Origin: Lumbricus terrestris
Lineage: Eukaryota > Annelida > Clitellata > Crassiclitellata > Lumbricidae
Direction: 5' to 3'
Length of the DNA: 64,000 nucleotides
Assembly: GCA_949752735.1 (NCBI GenBank)
Contig: OX457038.1
Location: forward strand, 62,941,752 to 63,005,751
Part shown: positions 54,650 through 64,000 of the stretch, one piece after another
How positions within the stretch are numbered: position 1 is the stretch's first letter
How the letters are laid out: each line of letters starts with the position of its first letter
Program-made: the position numbers and the translations under genes
Notes under the pieces: model-generated
The model's input: only the letters and a program-made list of their open reading frames with translations
Databases searched by the model: none
Told to the model about the DNA's origin: nothing

Positions 54650-55060
54650 GTAACCATGCGAAACTTGATTACTGCAGCTCTCTCTTCCTAAACATTGATA
54701 TAACCCAAATTAACCGCCTCCAAGCTATCCAGAATGCCCTCGCCCGTGCAGTGACGAAAACCCGGAAACGTCACCACATCACTCCTGTCCTGAAATCACT
54801 TCACTGGCTCAAAATACCTGAACGCATCGAATACAAAGTCCTCTCACTCACTTACAATACACTTCAATCATCCCAGCCGTTCTACATTAGTCAGTTGTTC
54901 ACCATCCAGCCACCTAGCTCGTTCAACACGCGCCTCATCCTCCATTACACTGCTTCGCTGTAGAAGTCTCGAGATTACGATGCTACATTCTCTCATCTCT
55001 CCAATTCAGACGACAACGATCTTCCATCTCAATTAAGCCAATAGGGGATTGCCAGATGGT
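54650..55060 (+). pseudogene. CR1/L2-like LINE fragment
   Basis: Codes LDYCSSLFLNIDITQINRLQ, NALARAVTKTRKRHHITPVL, LHWLKIPERIEYKVLSLTY and LQSSQPFYISQLF: the RT C-terminal region of CR1-superfamily LINEs. Truncated at both ends. Confidence 0.8.
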
Positions 55061-55389
55061 TTTCAGGAAATTACCGGACAATGGCTATCACGTTACGAGC
55101 CATATAGGCTATCGTAAACGTAATCTTGAGACTTCTACAGCGCCCACAAAACCCAAGTCGCGGGAACCAGCTTATTCACAGGCACTTAATCAAAACAAAA
55201 TCAATAGGCAGCGGGTCAAGTCCGGAGAGTCATGCAGGCAAGATGGTCGGCTAAGGTGGGTGATGTTTAGAGTTGAAATGGCGAGGGATGTGAGGAGAAG
55301 TGGAAGAATCAGGATAGGATTTGTGAAGGAGCAATGTTTTCATGTATATGTATATACTATTACTAGCTGGGCCCGGTACCCAGCGTTGC

Positions 55390-55735
55390 CCGGGAAATTT
55401 AGGATTCGACCCGCTCCCGGCCACAACCCCCACCCACCCTCCACCGGTACGCCACACGTGAAATTTGGGTTTTCGGGAAAATTTCCTCCCCTCCAGCCCC
55501 CACCTCACAGGTACGCCACCCGTGAAATTTAGGTTTTGGGAACAATTTTCCTCCCACCCACCACCCCACAACACCCCCACCACACTCCGACCTCCACCGA
55601 TACCGATACGCCACCCGTGAAATTTGTTTTCGGGAAAATTTCCCCCACCCCATCCCCCACACCACACTCCGACCTCCACCGGTACGCCACCCGTGAAATT
55701 TGGGTTTTCAGGAAAATTTCACCTCCCACCCCACC
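55390..55735. repeat. GC-rich minisatellite, four variable units
   Basis: Units begin with GGTACGCCACCCGTGAAATT-type sequence near 55450, 55513, 55609 and 55689 and contain TTTTCGGGAAAATTTCC plus C-rich spacers. Preceded by CCCGGTACCCAGCGTTGCCC. It explains several overlapping long frames on both strands. Confidence 0.85.
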
Positions 55736-55839
55736 CCAAAACACCCCAAGTGCTACACCATGACTTATGTACCGTAACTTATTTATTTGTTTCTTCAACA
55801 AATAGATTCTGCCATATTTCAAGACAAAGTTTCATGTAA

Positions 55840-56408
55840 AGCATCGTTATTCATCTTTCTCGTCTCTAACCACAAGAATTCTATTTCAACAGAAAAATTT
55901 CAACTGTGCAGCATCAGCAAAAACCAAGAATTGTCAGTAGTCCATGTTTTAACTCGTCCACAATACAAACACTCGTATCAGGCACTTTTCCATCAATTTA
56001 AGTGTGCTGTTAACTGCAATTTATTGATAATTAAATTCTCTGCAGTTACTGCTGTCAAAGGCTGCATTTCAGCAAGATTCCAATCAAATAGGCCATAATC
56101 GATAGGTCTACTATTTCCACGGGTGTCCGCAGGAGGGTTAAATGTACCAGTGCGCACCTATCATAACACTTCAGAAATGACTGGTTGAAATAAACATGAG
56201 CATTTCGAAGAATGGTCACAACATGATCGATTCAAATTACTTCTCGTATCTTCAACATTTGAAAAATATTAAGCATTTTGCCAAAGAGCTACATGCTAAA
56301 CTCTTAAACTTTGTTGTCCATCTACATTAGCCTAACACACGAGAATAATAACCCCACAGAAAAGATTCAACTGTGGAAAACAGTTTAACTCAGAAAAAAC
56401 AAGAAACG
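55840..56408. repeat. Repeated 3' flank of the finger gene, unit 3
   Basis: 55890-56020 and 56358-56500 are related: both contain CAACTGTG, a GTCCATGTTTTAAC/GTTCATGTCTTAAC segment, CGTCCACAATACA and CTCCATCAATTT-like sequence. This suggests a fragment of yet another copy of the finger-exon 3' end. Confidence 0.55.
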
Positions 56409-58339
56409 TCACTTGTCTAGTTCATGTCTTAACACGTCCACAATACAGACATTTGCATCGGACGTATCGGGCACTTTGACTTCTCCATCAATTTCAATGT
56501 ACTTCAAAAGCAACTTCGATGTGCCATCAGTCTTGTGAAAGTGCGTGCAGAGGTTTCGCAGGGCAATCTTTTGCTTGTGGCTCTTACTGCAGATGTTGCA
56601 AACGAACGATTTTCTCCTATGTGCGTTCGCATGTGGAGACACAGATGTTGTGACCGTCTGAACGACTTTACGCACATCGTACACCGGAATGGCTTATCGC
56701 CGGTGTGTGTACGAATATGAATCATGAGCGCACTATTGGACATGAACTGCTTACCGCAGAATATGCACTTGTATGGTCTCTCACCGGTGTGGATTCTATG
56801 GTGAGCAATGAGGTTAGCCTTGGTGGAAAATTGGTTATTGCAGATTCCGCGCTGGAACCGTTTTCTCGAGATGCATGTTATAGTTTGCTCTTTCAGCTGA
56901 CAGTGATAGTTTGCTCTTTCAGCTGCCAGTGTGGAGCCTCACGTGAAGGCGAAGCTGAGAGGAATCTGAGAACATGTTTCCACACGTTTTGCAGTGCAAT
57001 GGCTTCTTCTTGTGTCCTTTTATGTGGAATAGGAGTGAGCATGCCGATTTACAGTTCTTTCCACAGAGGCCACAAAGATAAGTCCTTGGGTGCTTAATAA
57101 TTGAGCTGAACTTGACGAATTGATGAACTTGGTGCACCTCGAAAGCATGTTTCTCCATGTCAGCCTTGCTTGTCTGATTGCAGCTGCAAAGTGCACATTC
57201 GAAATCGTGGTGTACAGTCACGTGGTTCGTGAGCCCAGTTTTCAGCTGAATCCCTTGCCACAGAAATGACAGAGGAATGGATTTAGATTGATGTAATTCG
57301 TGTGGCTCCATATTTTCCTGCAGGCTGCAGCATAAAACGCTTCTTGCAGCATGGACACTCGTGTGGTCTTTCTCCTGTGCACTGCAACCTGTGGCTCTTC
57401 AGTCTCTCAGGCATTATAAAGTGCAAACCGCAATCATCGCATTTGTGGTTCCTTCGTGGGTAGATTCCAACGTGACGCATTCTGTGATCTTTCAGGTTCT
57501 TTCTCGAACTTGATATCCGGCCACAGTAGGTACACACAGTGCACTGGTTCCAGTGATACTTTACGTTGTGCCACAAGAATTCAAGCTCAGTTGTGAATGT
57601 CTCTACATTTGGCTCCTTGCAATCTTCACATGTGAATGCCTGGCTGCCATTGATGCTGGCCTTCCCCACTAGCTTTTCAACCCCATTGGGAACCAGAGTC
57701 TCTTCGGTGGGTGATGGACCTACCTGATTCAAAATATAGCCCTGAATTTCGCGATTTGGTTCTCCATTGCCTTTGACAATTGTCTCATGTATACCAAAAC
57801 TGTCTGAATCCAAAGCATTAGCCTTCCCCAGGTTCTGGTCAAGCTGAAGAACAAATGGCAAGTTATTCACTTTCTGCGAACCAGTGCGAGAAGAATTTAG
57901 AGCAGCGTCAGATTGGTTTAGTTCACCAAGGAGTGACTTTAGTATCGAGAAATCTGGTCTCAGAACTGGTTTTGCCACAAGGGTGCTTCTAGGCGCCAGT
58001 GAACTGCTTGGAAATTCGTCCTTTTTACAATTCCTGTTCGAGGTTTTTTCGAGTTTTCGCCTTGGCTCTTCTTGTTTCTGGATACACGGTCGTTGCTGTG
58101 TTGCCAAGGTGCTCAAACTGCTTTCCTCCGAATCTCTGCTGGTCTGTGATTTTCTAGCATCGTTTGTGGAGACTTCATCTACCATTGCTTCATTAAGTGC
58201 ATCAGCGGATGAAGACATTTCATCTATAGGCCTTTCACAAACTCCTTGCAACTTCTGCACTGAATCTTGCATACAGATTTCATCGTCTGAATCCTCGATT
58301 TTGATCAATCCTGACGAATCTGGTTGCTGATTGGCACTG
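56409..58339 (-). pseudogene. C2H2 zinc-finger exon, unit 3, disrupted
   Basis: The acceptor GACTACAG ends at 58340 and the phase is as in the paralogues. The linker and fingers 1-4 read open (57283-58339). A 7-bp insertion near 57325 (CTGCAGCCTGCAG where unit 1 has CTGCAG) then breaks the frame inside finger 4. Further frames cover single fingers (HDFECALCSCNQTSKADM at about 57200; FRCTMCVKSF at about 56680), with more shifts near 56940 and 56630. A TTTGCTCTTTCAGCTG stretch is duplicated near 56890-56925. Only one copy of the two-finger module is present. Not translatable as a whole, though the N-terminal part could be made as a short protein. Confidence 0.85.
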
Positions 58340-59192
58340 CTGTAGTCAAAACCAAAAAATTTCAAAATGGCAAATTATAAAATTTTACTTTCACTGGACT
58401 ACTGCTGAATGGTTTAGGAAAGAATATAGAATTATAACACAAAGATAAGCAAGAAAGGAGATAAAAACAGTAAACCTTCAAGTAAGAAAAGCAGAAAATG
58501 AAATCTAACATCTTGAAACACATTCTCATGAATCGACAAGACTGAGGCCATATGATGGTTGGGAAATAGCTGTAACGGCTAAGATGGTAATGCTTCAGCC
58601 ATCAACCATTGATAAGTACTAAACAAAGTTGTTGTGAATAGCAAACACCAGGATAATTTGTCTGAACAATCAAAAAACCAACAACAAAAAATCTGAGAAG
58701 ACGGTGAAACAATCCAAAAGGTACAAGTCCAGAAAAAGAGTGGTTGCAACCATAGTTTTTATTGCTTCATGTAAAATTTTTAAAAAATCTTTTTTTACAA
58801 TTAATGGATTTTAGTCAAACTCTAAAGGCCAACAGAGACTTTGATGTACAAATCTTTCACAGGACACTTCCGGAGTCTGGAATCAGCAGTGAAATACGGC
58901 ATGCTTAAACCTGGAGATACTATGGTCCACACTGATTTACTGAGTACAAATGTAAAAAGTCTAAAGTACACAGTAATGCAGCTGGCCATATCCAGCATTT
59001 GACTTACAAGTATAGTAGGGTGAAACACATGGATGGTTTGGAAGAGGAATTTATGGATAAAAATATAAGGTGGTGATACACTGGGTTACACAAGCAGTAG
59101 ATACTCTTGATGTGTACTGCATTACAATACATTGTAAATATGAATTTCTATACATGACCATGCCTGTAACCTTTAAAAAATTGAAAACCTAC
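58340..59192. other. Intron between BTB and finger exons, unit 3
   Basis: 853 bp, alignable in part with the unit 1 and 2 introns; no gene or transposon edge seen. Confidence 0.55.
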
Positions 59193-59595
59193 CCCATAAA
59201 AGTCAGCTCACATTCATGCAGCTTATACACGCTGAGACCCAAATCTGACAGTTTATCAAACAGCATTGACATCTGGTCCATCTGAGAGTAGATTCTGGGT
59301 AGCAGTAGCTTGCCCGTGTAGACGAAATGTACAGCAATCTCCAGCACGTCAAGTTCAACTTCCGGAAAGCAAAGATGGTAAGGTCCGGATGAAGGCTTTT
59401 CCTCAATGGCCATAAGGAAAACAGGGCTGACCGCAGCCAGTAAGACACTGTGTGCCTTTAACTCCCTGCCACATTTCGAAACCAAAACAGCATCGCAGAG
59501 GAAGCCATTCTTGCGGTATTTCTCGAGGGTATCTGCAATGTTCGTGAAGTGCTCACCTGTTCCCGTCGACTTTAAGGTAGTATCACCATTTTTAA
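59193..59595 (-). CDS. BTB/POZ exon, unit 3
   Basis: 403 bp, acceptor TGTTATTTCAG before 59595, donor GTAGGT after 59193, phases 1 and 2 as in units 1 and 2. The BTB core is intact (GFLCDAVLVSKCGRELKAH, SVLLAAVSPVF, FVYTGKLLLPRIYSQ). It would splice to the disrupted finger exon at 58339. A long frame continues upstream through the acceptor to 59689, but that part is interpreted as intron because it is not conserved. May survive only as part of a BTB-only or truncated product, or may be dying with its gene. Confidence 0.7.
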
Positions 59596-59680
59596 CTGAA
59601 ATAACATGAACGCCAGACTTTTGCAAAGGAACCTTCAAAACACTAAACAAGGTGGAATACCAAATGAACAGGGTGGATGA

Positions 59681-60922
59681 CAGTGGCATAGCTAGTTCTC
59701 ATGGACCCGTGTGCACAGGTCCCGTATGGGCTCCTGTTTGGCCGTGTAAGGCCAGTATCTTTGTGTTCTGGCAATCAGGATCACCAAAACTAATCACTGG
59801 CATTTGTTTGTAGGCCTAACACATGCAATGCAACTCACTTACAGAATAAACCTGAATGCTGCACGAATGAGAAAGATAAATTAAATGTTATAGCTGCAAT
59901 GATTTCTCAGTCGTACTAAAAGTAAAATCTATCATTTTGCAGATTAACCCACTTATTTTTACTAGAAGCTCAACTAGTAGGCTAACTTAAAACAATGTCA
60001 TAGCGTCATAGAGTTTTCTTTTTAGCATTTTGTCCAACAAAAAATGTAAATCACCTATGTCACCTGGTCCATGATTTGCAATATGCACACCAAAACCAAC
60101 ACATCATGAATATTTCATAGTACCGTTAAAAAAATATGATTAGTAGTATTTCCTGCAAATGCAAAAATAGGGGCAAAAACCTGATTCACTCGAATCATGA
60201 TCCACACGTGCTCAATTTGGTGTCTCCCTGATTTGGGGATGAGAGCCAAGAGGAGTTGATAGCAGTATGAAAATTGTAGAAAAATAACTGGGGTCAGAGT
60301 ATGATCCAAGTGGAGGTGGGTTGTGAAAAGGTGAAAAGAAGACTTAACTATGTGACCCTAAGAAAGACTAGCAAGGGTTGAACAATCTCAAACCCTTGAA
60401 ATTCTGACCTTGGTTGAGGATATGTCAGGTCACTACCGTTATCATGTCCAGCAAATGACTGGAATACACGAGCATGCCTATTGAAACTACCTATGAGGTT
60501 TCTGCGATGCACCGCTTATTACAATACACAAACTTGATAGATAGGAAAGCGAATCAGCGAAATGAAAATCTTATGCCGGTATTATTCGTTTCATCATTCA
60601 AGTTCTCAACTTAAAACTGTAATAGACTTTTTTTATTATCATTCACACAGTAACGTCATCTTGAAATTTGACTGTCATGACTCGAGATGAAAAGACAAGT
60701 ATAAAAGAGTTCAGTATAGTTTTGCCTGCCAACAGCACAGGTTTTGACAGGTGTTAGTAAAGTAACGAAGCAATGCAAGCGTGTTCACAAAAACTACATC
60801 TGTCACAAAATAATGTGAATTACTATTTAGGCCAGATTAATAATTCAGCAATCTCTGTGGGCCCCGGAGGTCGTGGTTCCATGTGCTTTGCACACATTGC
60901 ACAAATGATAGCTATGCCACTT
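59681..60922. mobile_element. hAT element, 1,242 bp, unit 3 only
   Basis: The left end CAGTGGCATAGCTAG and the inverse right end AAGTGGCATAGCTA are flanked by GTGGATGA on both sides (59673-59680 and 60923-60930). CAGTGGC(G/A)TAGCTA ends are typical of hAT. No transposase frame. A TATA-like GTATAAAAGAG at about 60700 (plus) precedes an unrecognised 61-codon frame at 60773-60958. Confidence 0.88.
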
Positions 60923-60930
60923 GTGGATGA

Positions 60931-61954
60931 CATATTTGCACTAAAATTAGTTAATTGACAAATTTTAATGACTCGCAAACTTTCTTCGAAAGTGCCAAAT
61001 TTAAAACATTCAAAAATTGCTAATTATTGAAACACTCATTCTGAAGCATTTACAATTCTAGTCAAAGAGAACTCTTTAAAGACAAAATACTGGGCCTTTT
61101 ATAACTATTCAAAACAATAACTATGTACCATTTTGATAATTCTCCAGCTAAGTTGGACATATTAAAATAGCACAAGTGATATTACTACATGTTCAATTAC
61201 TTTAGACTATCAGTTGTTCAAGACCTTCCTCTTTAGCCATGGCTTTTAGTATGCTTTTTTGATGGGTGCTATATAAATTTCCAGAATTAATGAATTAATG
61301 AACAATTACTAGTAGTCGTAATAGAAATAGTGGTTGTACTTGATGTGGTCACGCAAGCAATTATATCAATCAAGAAAGCAAAGTACAACACTGGATGCTG
61401 ACTTATTTGTACCAATTGACATCTATTTGAGCAATGAAATCATGCTGACACACTTTAAAACGCTGCACCGAATGTCCACATATGCATAATATACCTTTGA
61501 TATATCAAAATTATTATCTTGTCTTCTCAATGTCTTTTGCAGACATCATGGATCATGCATGCATCATTATCAATACTTCATCCCTGACAATACTAACATT
61601 TGCCATCTGACGTCATTGGTCATGTGAACCAAGAAGGAATATTTTTCTGCAAAATTGTCACCCCAGTCACCCCAGACACAATACAGCATCACCGGGGTCA
61701 GTCTTCCAGTTAGGCAAAACCCTGCATCTTAGTGTTTCATCATCTGGATGGTGTCAACCATCTGAGCTGCCTAGGGATACCAAGCCATGCCATAGAGACT
61801 GGATTTTTTCAAAGCATTTTAAAAGGAAGAGACGGTTGGATGATATCCAGAATTGGAGGCAATTAGAAAGAGATTCAATACACCAGTTTAGGTTGCATAT
61901 TTAGACAATTATAGAGGGTCTTCATAAAATCCGTCTTGTAAAAAATAAATTTAC
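60931..61954. other. Intron, unit 3
   Basis: Homologous to 9240-9780 followed directly by 18987-19400 of unit 1. The junction around 61491-61520 is the empty site of the foldback mariner. Includes the LINE-like relic at about 61200-61290. Confidence 0.6.
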
Positions 61955-62501
61955 CTTTCAAAACAGCAACCTCCAAACCATTGGGAGCTGCCGTTTCATT
62001 TACAATTTCATCTTGGATTTCCGGCAAGCTGGTATGAGACACATCATCATCACCTGCTGTAAAAGAAGACACAATAGTCGAAAGCTGCTTTCTTTTATTT
62101 AACTGCCCTATTTTCCGACATTATTCTATTTGATGGACGTGGCCTATGAGAAACATTTGAAGAAATATTTTCGAACACTGATGGGACAGCATCTTCCTTC
62201 AAATATTATCATCGACACAGTGCTCTTGGTTCTCCATTCCGTTTCTTTCTATCAGAACTCTTATCTTGACTGTACTCTACAAAATCACTTTCTATCAAAT
62301 GTCATGAGCATAGACCTGAATTAATTGAAGGTTCAGAGTCTTTTCCGGGGTTGGCGGCATGGACCACTTCTCACAAAGTTCTTTATTGTTTAGAGCCTTA
62401 ATTAGAGGATAACAATGCATTGTGATTAACTGGTCCACAGATATGTGCCAATGACTATCATAACCACCTTTACATCCATAAGCACAACACTTTCTTCCCA
62501 T
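61955..62501 (-). pseudogene. Third THAP-type exon, decayed, unit 3
   Basis: ATG at 62501 starts MGRKCCAYGCKGGYDS, a good THAP N-terminus with the first zinc cysteines. NKELCEKWSM and VYAHD (decayed C-x2-H region) follow, then LIESDFVEY and KEDAVPSVFENIS in other frames. The tail VAVLKG ends in donor GTAAAT at 61954, phase 1. Several stops and frame shifts lie between these motifs. Homologous to 19406-19801. The exon no longer codes a full domain but shows a third THAP exon type once existed in the locus. Confidence 0.65.
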
Positions 62502-62833
62502 TTTTTCTAATGAAACAGCAAATAAAAACTTTATATATAAAATATTGGCTTTGTTCTGTCAAGACATATCGAACAGTACATCACTTTGGCTTCAGCAGGC
62601 CGATAGAGCTGATCTCCAACCGCCAGCCGGTGTAAATTTCAAACAAGGGCAGTTGAATAATTCTTCAGATAATATTTAAGATATTTATGCAAAATGCACA
62701 CCATTATTCAACTTTACTGTCCATATTACATTTTGGTCATGCCTACAGCTATATGCTTCGTACCTGACAGCTCATTACTTCAACTACGCAGAATTGAGCC
62801 TTTTCTATGTTGGGACAAATAGTTTGGAATGGG
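62502..62833. other. No gene seen
   Basis: Upstream flank of the decayed THAP exon; AT-rich. Confidence 0.35.
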
Positions 62834-62841
62834 CTTGCACG

Positions 62842-63762
62842 CATAGGCGCCGAGTTGACCGGAAGAGTGTGAGTGCCCAAACGAGTGTGAAAGAAACCCG
62901 CACGGGAGCGCGGGAAAAATTTTTGAGCCTTTTTTGTAGGAGATTTATTGAAATTACCTCTGTTCATAGGCAGAGGCTTGTTCATGGTTTTAGTGGACGA
63001 ACTCGCGGTCAAAGGACGATCGCCGAGCAGGGAAGGGCCGAAGGGGCTGGAGAGGGGATGTGCTCCTAACCAGTTTCAATTTTTTTTTCTTGCCACACTG
63101 CGATCATCTTAGGCTGTCATTTTCATGAAATTGTCGTGGTCTAAGACTTGAAAAGCATCCTTGCCGTTGTTTAAACAAATTTGCACACAACAAGAAATAG
63201 TGAAATTTTAAGCTGTTATCTCATAAAAATTTCCCATTAGACCTATTTCATTGTTTAAAGATATGATTTAAGACTTCAATAAATGTTCATCCCAATTCCT
63301 TAAAAAAAAGATCACTCTTTGGGTCAACATGTAGGCCCTACTTCTCTTGGAATCCACACAGAAGAAAAGCACAATCTTCATTAGCATGGGCAATATATAG
63401 CCTAACATGTAAGCTTACAATAAAAAGAAACAGTCATTAAAATCGTCGCCTTCGTCCGTAATTTAAAAAAATTACTGAAGCGGATCAAATGAGCAGGATT
63501 TCAAGGTTTTCCTCGTATTCGTATGGAGTTCAGACTACCGGACGGGGTAAAACTGGAGTAATAGCAAGGTAGACTAACTGAGATTGAAGAAAATATGTAA
63601 AAGACGCAATGATTTTCATAGGCAATGTCAACAGAGAAATAATATCATAAAAAGCACATCTTGTTGGCTGATTTCTGGTGGTGCCCATGCATAGGAGGTC
63701 CTCGCATGGCCAATTTCTGGTGGTGCTGAGCACTCACGGGCCTCGCAGAGTCGGCGCCCATG
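62842..63762. mobile_element. Probable hAT element
   Basis: The left end CATAGGCGCCGAGTTG and the inverse right end CATGGGCGCCGACTCTG match typical hAT termini. Flanking 8-mers CTTGCACG and CTTGCATA agree at six positions, an aged duplication. The interior contains GATCGCCGAGCAGGGAAGGG, shared with the subterminal part of the element at 29430. No transposase. Confidence 0.65.
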
Positions 63763-64000
63763 CTTGCATAGGAGTCATATCTGCTTCCTGTGATTCTTAC
63801 TAAAGCATTTTTTAATTCAACTCAAACTGTGCTCTTTTGCCGTGCTAGAGTCTGGAGCGCTTCTGAGTAGTCTCCCCAAAGAGGCGCAACAGAAATTCTT
63901 GAATGATTGAATGAGCATTGATTATTGCTGCAGAAATTTACATTAAAGGTCACCTGTTATTGAAGGTCTGCTGTCAGTTTGTTGTATTTGTTCAACAGAA
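63763..64000. other. Possible LINE/SINE tail; no gene
   Basis: AGAGGCGCAACAGAAATTCT followed by TGAATGATTGAATGAG near 63880 resembles a CR1/L2-type 3' end. The window then ends. Confidence 0.3.

Larger units (their letters stand above)
55830..62510 (-). repeat. Segmental duplication unit 3 (diverged)
   Basis: Related to units 1 and 2 over the finger exon, BTB exon, intron and third THAP exon, but with many more differences. It has only one two-finger module, no mariner at the shared site, and an hAT insertion at 59681-60922. It therefore branched before units 1 and 2 separated. Confidence 0.85.

Noticed and set aside
59596..59689. N-terminal extension of the unit 3 BTB frame starting MPLSSTLF
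   Set aside because: It reads through a conserved splice acceptor, and the matching stretches in units 1 and 2 are not conserved as protein, so it is taken as intron.

Overview
The window is animal nuclear DNA. It is AT-rich and intron-containing, with no operons and dense transposable elements. The organism is probably a marine invertebrate deuterostome, possibly an echinoderm. Three things point that way: a Gmr1-type LTR retrotransposon (integrase upstream of reverse transcriptase, a group first described from deuterostomes), expanded THAP and BTB zinc-finger genes, and the word TAGGCCTA recurring throughout unrelated sequence. None of these proves the taxon.

The host-gene content is a tandem segmental duplication of one minus-strand locus. 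Unit 1 spans about 4.95-28.4 kb, unit 2 about 41.7-54.4 kb, and a more diverged, decaying unit 3 about 55.8-62.5 kb. Reading with the genes, each unit has THAP-domain exons furthest upstream, then a single BTB/POZ exon, then one long exon coding up to 16 C2H2 zinc fingers. Splice signals and codon phase allow BTB-to-finger joining in all three units. Every THAP exon (three types, five copies) ends in a phase-1 donor that fits the phase-1 acceptor of the BTB exon. The BTB exon has no in-frame start codon before the middle of its domain, so it needs an upstream start exon. The simplest reading is a THAP-BTB-C2H2 transcription factor with alternative THAP-coding first exons. Units 1 and 2 look intact; the unit 3 finger exon is a pseudogene.

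The rest is mostly mobile DNA. The unit 1 intron carries a four-level nest: a foldback mariner, holding a Gmr1-like Ty3/gypsy element (gag-PR-INT-RT-RH), holding a DD37D (maT-like) mariner, holding a small TIR element with an 8-bp target duplication. Between units 1 and 2 lie an hAT element with an 8-bp duplication, a LINE 3' fragment, a gag-only LTR retrotransposon with two 1,426-bp LTRs that look identical (31.9-39.9 kb), a 1.17-kb palindromic mariner-type element and a further TIR element. Units 2 and 3 contain more hAT elements, a SINE interrupted by an hAT MITE, and CR1/L2-like LINE fragments. Comparing the units gives natural filled and empty sites, which order several insertions relative to the duplications.

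The outer ends (1-4.9 kb and 62.6-64 kb) hold microsatellites and two more hAT-type elements, with no gene I can support. No CRISPR arrays, rRNA genes or functional tRNA genes were seen; tRNA-like stretches belong to SINEs.
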